Origin: Motilibacter peucedani
GTDB lineage: Bacteria > Actinomycetota > Actinomycetes > Motilibacterales > Motilibacteraceae
Assembly (NCBI RefSeq): GCF_003634695.1
Contig: NZ_RBWV01000009.1
Span: forward strand, 558,001-622,000
Length of the DNA: 64,000 bases
Reading direction: 5' to 3'
The translations under genes were made by a program, and so were the position numbers. Every line of letters begins with the position of its first letter. Position 1 is the stretch's first letter. The notes beneath the pieces were generated by a model. The model was not told where the DNA came from. It made no database searches and saw only the letters and a program-made list of their open reading frames with translations. Below, one piece after another: positions 7,152-14,836 of this stretch.

Positions 7152-8371
7152 CGGGCGGCCAGCGGGATGCGGGCGGTCGCCGTGAACGTGGCGCCCTCGC
7201 GGTCGTCGGTGCGCGCGACGTCGAGGGTGCCGCCGACGGACTCCAGTCGCTGCTTCATGCCGGGCAGCCCGCGCCCACCGCCGCTCGTGCCACCGTCCGG
7301 CGCCGTGCGGTTGCAGACCCGGAGGACGAGCGCGTCCTCGCTCCACTCGCGGTGCACGTCGATGGCCGACTCCTTCGATCCGTGGCGCAGGGCGTTGGTG
7401 AGCATCTCCTGGAGCACGCGGTAGGCCACCACGTCGCGCTCCCCGTCGAGCGCCCCGGGCACCCCCGACACGACCGAGCGCAGCTCGTGGCCGGTGTCGC
7501 GGATGCCGTCGGGCAGGCTGTCGAGCTCGCGCGGCGCGCCGCCCGTACGCGGTGCGTCCTCGAGGCTCGAGAGGACCTGCCGCACGTCGCCGAGCGACTG
7601 CCGGGCCGACGCGGCGATGGTGGCCATCGCCTGGCGCACGCGGTCGATCTCGTCGTCGCGGAGGTACTGCGCCGAGTCGGCCTGGGCCACGATCACCGCC
7701 AGCGAGTGGCCGACGATGTCGTGCACGTCGCGCGCGAGGTTGGCCTGGCCGGCGCGGAGCTCAGCCATCTCCTGGGCGCGGGCTGCTTCGGCCTCGGCGC
7801 GGCGACGGTCGACGTCGGAGCTGCGGTAGCGCTCGTCGAGGCGCAGCAGCAGGCCCAGCACCCACGGCGCGGCCAGCACGGCGGCGACCACGACCAGCGC
7901 GGCGGACTCGCGGCCCGACACCGAGTCGCGGACGGTGCGCGAGGTGACCAGCTGGTCGAAGGGGAAGCGCGCGTAGACCAGGGTTCCCCGGTCACGGGCG
8001 TAGACGAGCGCCAGCAGGGCGCCGGCGGGCACCGACAACCCGCTCAGCCACACGGTGACGTGCGCGCCGTAGCGGGCGGTTCCGTAGGCGACGACGAGCA
8101 GCGCCAGCTCGACGACCGCGAAGTCGAGGCCCTGCTGCACCTGCCAGCCCGCGGCGCACCAGCTCAGCGCCAGCGCCGCCCCGGGCGCGCGCCGGTAGAG
8201 CGCGGCGGCGAGCGCGACGAGGGCGACCAGCACGAGGCGTACGAGTGTGGTGCCGCGCCCGTAGACGTCGACCGCCCCGACCTCGACCACCCCGGCGAGC
8301 AGCGTCGCGAGACCCACGCCGACGCCCAGCCAGTGGACGCCGCGCAGGCGCGGCTCCCCCGGCAGGCTCAT
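7148..8371 (-). CDS. NarL-type sensor histidine kinase (HisKA_3)
   Basis: A 407-aa membrane sensor. The N-terminal half (residues about 15-180) carries five or six hydrophobic helices with a short extracytoplasmic loop around residues 125-155. A coiled linker follows, then the HisKA_3 dimerisation domain with phospho-His217 in RDVHDIVGHSLAV. The ATPase domain is a degenerate HATPase_c (EMLTNALRHG, GGGRGLPGMKQRLESVGG). The short extracellular portion suggests sensing within the membrane, as in cell-envelope stress kinases. It lies 9 bp after ddl and is coupled to the regulator. A TAGCCT hexamer 6 nt before ATG 8371 suggests it also has its own leaderless promoter. Confidence 0.95.
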   Translation of the reverse strand: MSLPGEPRLRGVHWLGVGVGLATLLAGVVEVGAVDVYGRGTTLVRLVLVALVALAAALYRRAPGAALALSWCAAGWQVQQGLDFAVVELALLVVAYGTARYGAHVTVWLSGLSVPAGALLALVYARDRGTLVYARFPFDQLVTSRTVRDSVSGRESAALVVVAAVLAAPWVLGLLLRLDERYRSSDVDRRRAEAEAARAQEMAELRAGQANLARDVHDIVGHSLAVIVAQADSAQYLRDDEIDRVRQAMATIAASARQSLGDVRQVLSSLEDAPRTGGAPRELDSLPDGIRDTGHELRSVVSGVPGALDGERDVVAYRVLQEMLTNALRHGSKESAIDVHREWSEDALVLRVCNRTAPDGGTSGGGRGLPGMKQRLESVGGTLDVARTDDREGATFTATARIPLAAR

Positions 8372-8377
8372 CGCACC

Positions 8378-8383
8378 AGGCTA
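8378..8383 (-). promoter_or_regulatory. -10 element TAGCCT of a probable leaderless promoter (sensor kinase)
   Basis: Reverse-strand TAGCCT overlaps the ddl stop codon and ends 6 nt before ATG 8371. It could drive the kinase-regulator pair separately from alr-ddl. Confidence 0.45.
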
Positions 8384-9337
8384 GGCGGCACGGGCGAGCG
8401 CTGCGCTGACGAGCAGGTCGAGCAGGTCGGGGTAGTCGACGCCGGCCGCCGCGAAGATCCGCGGGACCTGTGAGTGGCGGGTCATGCCGGGCATCGTGTT
8501 GACCTCGTTGAGCACGGGCCCGTCGGCGGTGAGGAAGAAGTCGACACGGGCGACGCCCTCGCAGCCGAGAGCCTCGAACACCGCTGTCGCAGCAGTCGTC
8601 AGGCACTCCAGCTCGGCGGGGGAGAGGTGCGCCGGGATGACGAAGCGCGCGCTGCCGTCGTACTTCGCGGTCGTGTCGAACAGCCCACCCGGCGCCACCT
8701 CGATCTCGAGCGGTGGCCCGACCAGCAGCGATCCGTCGGCGCGGCGGAGCACAGCGACGTCGACCTCGCGGCCATGGACGACCGGCTCGACGAGCACACG
8801 GTCGTCGAGCGCCAGCGCCGCTGCGAGGGCCGGCGCGAGCTGCTCGGCGTGCTCGACGAGGCTGACGCCGAAGCTGCTGCCGGCCTCGACCGGCTTGACG
8901 ACGACGGGGAGCTCGACCTGGGGCGCGTCGCCGGCGCGGACGAGCGCGCCTCCTGCGGTGCGCACGCCGACGGCCTCGGCCACCAGCTTGGTCGCCCACT
9001 TGTCCATCGCGAGCGCACCACTGCGTACGCCGGAGCCGACGAACGGCACCGCGGCCAGTACGCAGAGGGCGGCGAGCGTCCCGTCCTCGCCCCGCGGACC
9101 GTGGACGGCGGGGAAGACGACGTCGGTATGGGCCAGGCGGTCGAGGGCACCGGCCATGCCGCTCGCGAGCGGTGAGCCGTCGGACCCGAGCCAGCGCCCG
9201 TCGGGCGCGATGGTCAGGCAGTCGACGACGTAGCGGTCGTGGTCGAGCGCGGCCGCCACCGACGCCGCGCTGGCCAGGCCGACCTCGTGCTCGCAGTTGG
9301 CACCACCGCCGATGACGGTCACCCGTGTGCGGCTCAC
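8381..9337 (-). CDS. ddl: D-alanine--D-alanine ligase
   Basis: A 318-aa ATP-grasp enzyme that joins two D-Ala in the cytosol for peptidoglycan precursors. The N-terminal substrate loop GGGANCEHEVGLAS, the VEAGSSFGVS segment with the conserved active-site Ser, the omega-loop pair Lys-Tyr in DTTAKYDG and the metal-binding RVDFFLTADGPVLNEVNT are all present. The KY pair is the D-Ala-D-Ala type rather than the vancomycin-resistance D-Lac type. A Gly follows EHEV where Ser is common. GTG 9337 overlaps the alanine racemase stop, so supply and use of D-Ala are coupled. This may be a second ddl besides a housekeeping copy elsewhere, which I cannot check. Confidence 0.92.
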   Translation of the reverse strand: MSRTRVTVIGGGANCEHEVGLASAASVAAALDHDRYVVDCLTIAPDGRWLGSDGSPLASGMAGALDRLAHTDVVFPAVHGPRGEDGTLAALCVLAAVPFVGSGVRSGALAMDKWATKLVAEAVGVRTAGGALVRAGDAPQVELPVVVKPVEAGSSFGVSLVEHAEQLAPALAAALALDDRVLVEPVVHGREVDVAVLRRADGSLLVGPPLEIEVAPGGLFDTTAKYDGSARFVIPAHLSPAELECLTTAATAVFEALGCEGVARVDFFLTADGPVLNEVNTMPGMTRHSQVPRIFAAAGVDYPDLLDLLVSAALARAA

Positions 9338-10473
9338 GAGCCCACCGCCGCGAGCGAGGCGGCCTCGACCGTCCGGCGCACCACGCGGGGGCCGACGCCG
9401 GAGACGATCTCGTGCGCGAGCGTCCCCGCCCAGCCCGCCCACTCTTCCGCCGTCGGCTCCCCGCGGTGCCCCGGCCCGAACACCGTCGCGACCTCCCCCG
9501 GCGCGACCGGGTCGTTCCCCACGTCGACCACGACCGAGTCCATCGACACCATCCCGGCGACGGGCCGTCGCCGTCCCCGCAGCAGGACCTCGGCGCGACC
9601 GGACGCAGTGCGCGGCAGGCCGTCGGCGTAGCCGACGGGGAGCAGGGCCAGCCGCGTACGCCGCTGTGTGAGCCAGTTGCGCCCGTAGCCGACGTACGTG
9701 CCGGCGGGCACGTCGCGCACGCTGACGACCGGAGCGGTGAGCGTCGCGGCCGGCTCGAGCGGCGTGCGCCCGGCCGGGTCGATGCCGACCAGCCCGGCGC
9801 CCACGCGGCACAGGTCGTAGTGGAGCGCGGGCAGGTGCAGCGTCGCCGCCGTCGCGGCGAGGTGGCGCCAGTGGGGGCGCAGGCCGGCGAGCCGCGCGAC
9901 GGCGACCGCCTCCTCGAACCGGCGGCGCGCGCGCAGGTTGAGCGTGTCCCCTGGGGTGTCGGCCCAGCCGAGGTGGCCCATGACGCCGACCACCTCGACG
10001 TTGCCCGCCCGCTCGGCCCGCGTCGCCGCGAGGCAGAGGTCGGCCCACCGGCGCGGCGGGGCGCCGTCGCGGGCCATGCCGACGTCGACGTGCAGGTGGA
10101 TGCGTGCCCGGCCTCGCCCTGCGGCTGCGGCAACCGCTGCCAGGTGCTCGGTCGACGGCACGGCGATCTCGACGCCCAGCGCGAGCGCCGGGCCGAAGTC
10201 GGCGTCGACCGGGTTGAGCCAGCTGAGCACCGGGGCCAGCAGGCCGGCGCGGCGCAGGGCGACCGCCTCGGCGACCGTGGCGACCCCGAGCCGTCCTGCG
10301 CCGTTGGCGAGGGCCGTGCGGGCGACTGCAGTCGCGCCGGCACCGAAGCCGTCGCCCTTCACGACCGCCATCAGGGTCGCCGGCGTGGCGGCGGCGAGGA
10401 CACGGGTGTTGTGCGCCACCGCGCCGAGGTCCACGGTCAGCATCGGCGCGGCGCGCTCGGCAACTCTCGTCAT
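9334..10473 (-). CDS. alr: Alanine racemase
   Basis: A 379-aa fold-type III PLP enzyme interconverting L- and D-alanine. The PLP lysine lies in MAVVKGDGFGAGA (the canonical form is VKANAYGHG, so the flanking residues are diverged), and the Tyr-containing segment VGYGRNWLTQRRTRLALLPVGYADGLPR-type block carries the second catalytic base region. It heads the series alr-ddl-kinase-regulator. ATG 10473 is preceded by TAGCGT at 7 nt and has no ribosome site, so a leaderless promoter is likely. Confidence 0.92.
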   Translation of the reverse strand: MTRVAERAAPMLTVDLGAVAHNTRVLAAATPATLMAVVKGDGFGAGATAVARTALANGAGRLGVATVAEAVALRRAGLLAPVLSWLNPVDADFGPALALGVEIAVPSTEHLAAVAAAAGRGRARIHLHVDVGMARDGAPPRRWADLCLAATRAERAGNVEVVGVMGHLGWADTPGDTLNLRARRRFEEAVAVARLAGLRPHWRHLAATAATLHLPALHYDLCRVGAGLVGIDPAGRTPLEPAATLTAPVVSVRDVPAGTYVGYGRNWLTQRRTRLALLPVGYADGLPRTASGRAEVLLRGRRRPVAGMVSMDSVVVDVGNDPVAPGEVATVFGPGHRGEPTAEEWAGWAGTLAHEIVSGVGPRVVRRTVEAASLAAVGS

Positions 10474-10480
10474 GCCAGCG

Positions 10481-10486
10481 ACGCTA
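10481..10486 (-). promoter_or_regulatory. -10 element TAGCGT of a probable leaderless promoter (alr operon)
   Basis: Reverse-strand TAGCGT is followed by 7 nt and ATG 10473. It would start the alr-ddl-kinase-regulator transcript. Confidence 0.5.
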
Positions 10487-10551
10487 GGAGCGGCGCTCCT
10501 CAGCCACCTCAGCCTCGAGTGCCGACTGCCGGCACCTCAGGGCCGCCGTGA

Positions 10552-11979
10552 TCAGTCGCGCGGTGCCCGCATCCAGCTCAGCCGGCCGCGCCGGTGCAGC
10601 GGCTCGGTGCGCCAGTCGGCGGTGACGGTGCCGGCGGCTGCGTCGCAGACCAGCTGCAGGGTGTGCGGCGTCTCGAGGAAGGCGACGTCGACCGCCAGGG
10701 CGCCGTCCTCGCGCCACGCGCCGCTGGTCGCGAGCGGCACACTCTTCCCGTGGGCGGCGAGCGGTTCGGAGACCGCCCACCCGTTGGTGCCGAGCGGGAC
10801 GCGGAGCTCGGTCACGGGCTCCTCGGGGCTGACAAGGAGCAGCTCCCAGCCGTCTTGGTCTCGTGTGAGTGCGACCGAGGCGAGGGGCGAGCCCGCTTCG
10901 CCGTCGGCGTGGAAGCCGTCCCAGCCCTCTTCGGCCGGCTCCGCGCTTCCCGTGACCGGCGGGACGGTGAGCGAGGCCATCCGAGCGGCCAGCGCGTCGT
11001 CGGCCTCCGGTGTGCCTGCGCCTTCGAACGCCGGGAGCAGGTGCTCCCACGCGAGGTCCATGAGCCCGTGGATGTCGCTGCCCTCGGTCGTCAGCGCGAG
11101 CACCGCGCCCTGCTCCGGCAGCACGATCGCGAGCTGGCCGTAGGCGCCGTCGGCGCGGTAGCCGTGCCGTGCGACCCAGAACTGGAAGCCGTAGCCCGCC
11201 TGCCAGTCGGGGTGGTCCTCGAACCCCTCGTTGGACACCTGGGAGCGCGTCGCCTGGGCGACCCAGCCCTCGGGCAGCAGGCGCTCGCCCTCCCAGACGC
11301 CGTCCTGCAGGTAGAGCTGGCCGAGCCGCGCGATCGCGTCGGTCGTCGCGTGCAGGCCCGAGTAGCCGAGCTCGGCCCCGGACCGGTCGCGCAACCACGC
11401 GACCTCGCCTATGCCGAGCGGGTCGAGCAGCCGCGTACGCAGGTAGTCGGTGAGCCCCTCGCCCGACTCCCGCATGACGATCGCGCCGAGGGAGTAGGTG
11501 CACGGCTGGTTGTAGGCGAAGACGCTGCCCGGCTCCTCCTCCGGCGGGGTGAGGAGGAAGCCGCGCACCATGTTGTCGGGGTCCCGATCCAGCGCTGCCT
11601 CGCGGCGCTCGCCGGTGTGGCCGCTGGCCATGGCGGCGACGTGGCGGATCTTGATCGCCCGGCTGCGCGAGTCGGTCACCTCGGCGTCGAGCTCGGGGAA
11701 GTGCTGGAGCACTGTGTCGTCGAGGTCGGCGAGGCCCTCGCCCACGGCGATGCCGAGAGCGCTCGAGGTGAAGCTCTTGCTGAGGGAGTAGAGCAGGTGC
11801 AGCCGGTCGGCGGAGTACGGCGCCCACCAGCCCTCGGCGACCACCGTGCCGTGGCGCAGCAGCATCATTGAGTGCGGCGAATTGTCGGACGCCTCGAGCG
11901 CGTCGACGAACGCGAGCACGCCTGCGGCGTTGACGCCCTGCTCGGAGGAACGGCTGCGGGGGAGGGGCGAGGGGCTCAC
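10552..11979 (-). CDS. Serine hydrolase of the beta-lactamase/class C penicillin-binding family
   Basis: A 475-aa protein with the beta-lactamase-type serine hydrolase domain in residues about 25-330. The nucleophile motif is SLSKSFTS (SxxK) and the Tyr of YxN lies in AYNQPCTYSLG. A C-terminal beta-rich extension of about 120 residues (lipocalin-like in many relatives) follows. No signal peptide is seen, so it is likely cytosolic; the family includes EstB-type esterases and peptidases, and beta-lactam hydrolysis is not implied. It lies upstream of alr on the same strand with a 78-bp gap. GTG 11979 follows TAGCAT by 6 nt, so the mRNA is probably leaderless. Confidence 0.85.
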   Translation of the reverse strand: MSPSPLPRSRSSEQGVNAAGVLAFVDALEASDNSPHSMMLLRHGTVVAEGWWAPYSADRLHLLYSLSKSFTSSALGIAVGEGLADLDDTVLQHFPELDAEVTDSRSRAIKIRHVAAMASGHTGERREAALDRDPDNMVRGFLLTPPEEEPGSVFAYNQPCTYSLGAIVMRESGEGLTDYLRTRLLDPLGIGEVAWLRDRSGAELGYSGLHATTDAIARLGQLYLQDGVWEGERLLPEGWVAQATRSQVSNEGFEDHPDWQAGYGFQFWVARHGYRADGAYGQLAIVLPEQGAVLALTTEGSDIHGLMDLAWEHLLPAFEGAGTPEADDALAARMASLTVPPVTGSAEPAEEGWDGFHADGEAGSPLASVALTRDQDGWELLLVSPEEPVTELRVPLGTNGWAVSEPLAAHGKSVPLATSGAWREDGALAVDVAFLETPHTLQLVCDAAAGTVTADWRTEPLHRRGRLSWMRAPRD

Positions 11980-11985
11980 TGGCGC

Positions 11986-11991
11986 ATGCTA
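11986..11991 (-). promoter_or_regulatory. -10 element TAGCAT of a probable leaderless promoter (serine hydrolase)
   Basis: Reverse-strand TAGCAT ends 6 nt before GTG 11979, and no ribosome-binding purine run lies between them. Confidence 0.5.
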
Positions 11992-12110
11992 GGCGTCGCC
12001 TGCCGGCCGTCCTCAACCCTCGCACCTCTGCATCGGCGGTGAGGGCCGTTCGGTCGACGGTGCCGACCGTGTGGACCATCGTGGCGAGGATGCTGCCGCC
12101 GAGGCCCGGC

Positions 12111-13061
12111 CTAGCGCGTCCGCGCCACCAGGCGGTTGAGCAGCCGCAGTCCGCTCGGGTCGAGCATCCCCGATCCGCTGTCCCACAGAGCTCGTCCGCG
12201 GCAGCCGTCCAAGGCCAGGTAGACGTCGGCTTGCATCTCACCGAGCACTGCGTACGTGTGCACCGCGGCGCTGCACGTAGGCGCCCCCGCGTGGAGGCGC
12301 TGCACGAGAGTGGCGATGTCGCGCCGAGAGGAGGGTCCTGCAGCCGTGAGCTCCGGGTCGCCGCCGCCGCTGTCGGGGGCGACGTCGCGGTAGATGCAGA
12401 CGCGCTGCTCGCCGAGCGGGTCGAGAGGCGCGGCCGTGGCTGCAGGCCTGTCTCGCTCTACCATGATCATGTTCTTCCATTGCTCGGCGCAGCCACTGTC
12501 GAGCGCCCGCTGCGAGGAGATCTGCCGCTCCCACACCGCGCGGACCTTCCGCAGGCGCAGGTGCTGATACGCCTGCACCGCGGCTGGGACGGGCGCGAAG
12601 CACGTGCCTCGCGGCTCCCGGGCTTCGACATCACCGAAGGGCGTCGTGAAGGTGACGAGCAGCGCGCCGTAGCCGATCGCCAGGCAGGGGCCGTGGCCGA
12701 CGGGCCCATCCGGGTGCTGGTACGCGTCCACGAGCGTTCCCAGGCCGCCGACGACGTCGTAGGTCACCGTTTCCAGCCACAGGCCACGACTGCGGCGCCG
12801 CGCAGTGATCTGTCGGCACAGGTGGGCGCCGGTCACCGTGAGGTGGGCGGGGAGCGGCCGGTCTGCTGCACCTAGGTCCGGCATCGCGTTCGGGGAGGGG
12901 GTCGAGCGGCAGCTCAGGCTCCTCCCCTGTGGCACTGGTGGTGGCGACTGAGTCGCCGGTGCCGTCGACGCTGCTCCTATGACCGAGCTGCTCGGGGGCG
13001 TTGCCGGCGCACAGCCGGCGAGCAGCGCCAGGAGGAGAGCTGCCCCAGCCCGTCGCCTCAT
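12111..13061 (-). CDS. Putative lipoprotein of unknown function
   Basis: A 316-aa protein with a clear lipoprotein signal (MRRRAGAALLLALLAGC, lipobox LAGC), so it is expected on the outer face of the membrane. A Ser/Pro/Thr-rich tether follows. The folded part contains several Cys residues (about eight after the lipobox) that could form disulphides. No domain is recognised. GGGAGGGG just upstream of ATG 13061 fixes the start. The 131 bp beyond its 3' end and the next gene hold no obvious signal. Confidence 0.65.
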   Translation of the reverse strand: MRRRAGAALLLALLAGCAPATPPSSSVIGAASTAPATQSPPPVPQGRSLSCRSTPSPNAMPDLGAADRPLPAHLTVTGAHLCRQITARRRSRGLWLETVTYDVVGGLGTLVDAYQHPDGPVGHGPCLAIGYGALLVTFTTPFGDVEAREPRGTCFAPVPAAVQAYQHLRLRKVRAVWERQISSQRALDSGCAEQWKNMIMVERDRPAATAAPLDPLGEQRVCIYRDVAPDSGGGDPELTAAGPSSRRDIATLVQRLHAGAPTCSAAVHTYAVLGEMQADVYLALDGCRGRALWDSGSGMLDPSGLRLLNRLVARTR

Positions 13062-13180
13062 CCGACCCCTCCCGTCAGCAGAACGATAGGACGTACCGAC
13101 GGTCGTCGCCGGTTCCCCGCACGAATGGACGGGCTCTGCCGGCGGGCATGGGCGGGCAGGTCCGGGGTATCCAACGGCAC

Positions 13181-13456
13181 ATGGACCGCGACGGTGCTTC
13201 GCCTTCGCCCTCTCGCACGGAGTCTCGGGCGGACGCACCGCGGGCCGGGCGGCGTGCGCCGTCGGTACGCGTCGGCGCAGCGTCTGCCGCTCTTGGAGTC
13301 GCGTGGATCGTTGTCGACCGCATCCTGACAGCGCGGTATCCGGACGACTGGGGTGGACCGAACGTCGGCGGAGGAGCGCTCCTCCTGCTGGCCTACGCGT
13401 TCATCGTGGCCGGCCTGGTCGGTCTCATCGGAGGGCTTCTCGAGCGGCGGCACTGA
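13181..13456 (+). CDS. Small two-helix membrane protein
   Basis: A 91-aa protein: a polar basic N-terminus of about 30 residues, then two hydrophobic helices (VGAASAALGVAWIVVD and ALLLLAYAFIVAGLVGLIGG) separated by a short polar loop (DDWGGPNVGG). This resembles small actinobacterial membrane proteins of unknown role. The start is uncertain: ATG 13181 gives the cleanest protein but has a weak ribosome site; ATG 13148 is an alternative. The gene converges on the Doc toxin gene across 172 bp in which I see no clear gene. Confidence 0.5.
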   Translation: MDRDGASPSPSRTESRADAPRAGRRAPSVRVGAASAALGVAWIVVDRILTARYPDDWGGPNVGGGALLLLAYAFIVAGLVGLIGGLLERRH

Positions 13457-13628
13457 CGACCATCGAACGTCGTCGACTCTCGCGATGGACGCTTCGTCCA
13501 GGAGACGCTCATGGATCTTCCGCACGAGCGAGTCCTCACGCGGAAGGCGGCCTGCTCGCGGGAAGGCGCCGACCCCGACGAGCGAAGCCCACACGGTGTC
13601 GACGAGCGCAGCGGCAGATGCGGACGGT

Positions 13629-14015
13629 TCAGCGGAGATGCCGGCTGATGACCTCCGCCAGTTCCGACGCCTCGAGCTCTCCAGTCGCTACGTCGAGGAC
13701 CATGCGCTCGGCGTCGTCGACGTCCATGACGAGGTCGGTTCCGTTGAGCAGGCAGAACACTCGCGTGGCCGACCAGGCGAGGCGCTTGTTGCCGTCGACG
13801 AGAGGGTGGTTCCTTGCCAGGGAGTGCATCAGCGCTGCGGCCTGGTCCGGCAGGGTCGGGTACGCCTCGCGACCGAAGACGGTCGTGCGCGGACGGGCTG
13901 CCGCAGACGCCAGCATCCCGAGGTCGCGGACCAGCACGCCATCGACCACTCCGGCAGCGATCTCGAGCAGGTCTTCGGTGGAGAGGTGGTCGTACGGGCG
14001 GGTCGGTCCGGTCAC
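13629..14015 (-). CDS. doc: Doc/Fic-family toxin of a type II toxin-antitoxin pair
   Basis: A 128-aa death-on-curing protein. The Fic-type active loop HPLVDGNKRLAW (His70, Asp74, Asn76, Lys77, Arg78) matches the Doc variant, which phosphorylates elongation factor Tu rather than AMPylating proteins. Known Doc toxins stop translation by this reaction. GTG 14015 overlaps the antitoxin stop (GTGA), so the toxin is made only after translation of the antitoxin. The loop has Gly75 where Ala is usual in the Doc motif. Whether it is active in vivo cannot be told. Confidence 0.88.
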   Translation of the reverse strand: MTGPTRPYDHLSTEDLLEIAAGVVDGVLVRDLGMLASAAARPRTTVFGREAYPTLPDQAAALMHSLARNHPLVDGNKRLAWSATRVFCLLNGTDLVMDVDDAERMVLDVATGELEASELAEVISRHLR

Positions 14016-14209
14016 CGGGCGAGGCGGGCGAGGAGTTCTGCGTCCTCGGTGCGGACACGGTCGATGGCTGCTCGCAGACGCGCGGGCCGGTCGGACACGT
14101 ACTCGGCGATGGCGGAGCGGGCCACTTCCTGCATGGAGCGGCCTTCCTGCTCAGCGCGCTGGCGCAGAGCTTCGGCTTCCTGGTCCGTCAGTCGGAGGTT
14201 CATCGCCAT
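14012..14209 (-). CDS. Ribbon-helix-helix antitoxin paired with Doc
   Basis: A 65-aa protein with an N-terminal ribbon-helix-helix DNA-binding segment (MNLRLTDQEAEALRQRAEQE then SMQEVARSAIAEYV) and a charged C-terminal tail that would embrace the toxin. ATG 14209 gives MAMNLRL; ATG 14203 is the other option. It precedes doc with a four-base overlap. Tandem palindromes right upstream of its start are the expected autoregulatory operator, which the toxin-antitoxin complex would bind cooperatively. Confidence 0.85.
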   Translation of the reverse strand: MAMNLRLTDQEAEALRQRAEQEGRSMQEVARSAIAEYVSDRPARLRAAIDRVRTEDAELLARLAR

Positions 14210-14212
14210 GCG

Positions 14213-14242
14213 ACCACGGTACCAGTCTGGTACCAATCTGGT
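14213..14242. promoter_or_regulatory. Tandem palindromic operators of the doc toxin-antitoxin operon
   Basis: ACCAGTCTGGT (14221-14231, perfect arms around one central base) is followed without gap by ACCAATCTGGT (14232-14242). A shortened related site, ACCACGGT, occupies 14213-14220. The 11-bp period puts successive sites on about the same face of the helix. The block begins 4 bp before the antitoxin start codon, so occupancy should block transcription. Confidence 0.65.
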
Positions 14243-14386
14243 GCGGCTGACGCGGACCGGGCGGGGCGTGCCTCGACGCCGGGCGGGAGCCGTCGGCCGG
14301 AGGGGGCGCGGGGACGTGGCGGCGCCGTGGAGCGTCACTCTCGAAGGTGGGTGGCGCAGGCACGCGACGAGACGGGGGAGCACAGG

Positions 14387-14773
14387 GTGCACGCTGCAGG
14401 GACCGAACGCGCGCACGAGGACGACGGCGTACCAGCTCCGGCAGAGGCGGCGTGGTGGGCCGGCATCGTGGTCGGCAACGCCCTCTCGGGCATACTCGGA
14501 GGGGTAGCAGCGGTCTTCGGCCTACTGCTCGTCGAGGGGCTGGCCCAGGAGTGGGGCCTCCAGCGCCAGGACCCGACGCTGTTCCGCGACGGCCTGAGTC
14601 CCTGCATCGTGGTCTTCATGTCCGTCGGTGCTCTCGACCTGCTGCTGACGGTGGGGGGCAACGTCGGCTGGCGCACCACGCGCCGGCGTGGCGGGCTCGC
14701 CGTGGCCGCCGCCAGCCACCTGGCGGTCGCTGGTGCGGTCGCACGGTGGTTGTTGGAGGGCATGCCTCACTAG
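14387..14773 (+). CDS. Hypothetical membrane protein (three helices)
   Basis: A 128-aa protein with a polar N-terminus of about 28 residues and three hydrophobic helices: AGIVVGNALSGILGGVAAVFGLLL, a second around CIVVFMSVGALDLLLTVGG, and a C-terminal one around LAVAAASHLAVAGAVARWLL. No family is recognised. GTG 14387 is supported by GGGGGAG 8 nt upstream; the much longer frame to the left lacks coding character. It is followed after 63 bp by the SNF2 helicase and could share its transcript. Confidence 0.55.
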   Translation: MHAAGTERAHEDDGVPAPAEAAWWAGIVVGNALSGILGGVAAVFGLLLVEGLAQEWGLQRQDPTLFRDGLSPCIVVFMSVGALDLLLTVGGNVGWRTTRRRGGLAVAAASHLAVAGAVARWLLEGMPH

Positions 14774-14836
14774 CGGCGGGCGCCTTCGCGCGCGGGCAGA
14801 ATGAAGTGTTTGCGGTCGACGAAGAGGAGCACGTCT

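Noticed and set aside
8381-9337. Vancomycin-type D-Ala-D-Lac ligase
   Set aside because: The omega-loop keeps the Lys-Tyr pair of D-Ala-D-Ala ligases, and there is no vanH- or vanX-like gene.
13486-13500. Small hairpin TGGACG/CGTCCA as a terminator
   Set aside because: The stem is only 6 bp with a 3-nt loop, too weak in this base composition to call.
13457-13628. A reverse-strand frame with protein-like sequence (WASLVGVGAFPRAGRL) between the small membrane gene and doc
   Set aside because: It lacks a ribosome site and continues antisense through the small membrane gene, so it is most likely a shadow or an old remnant.
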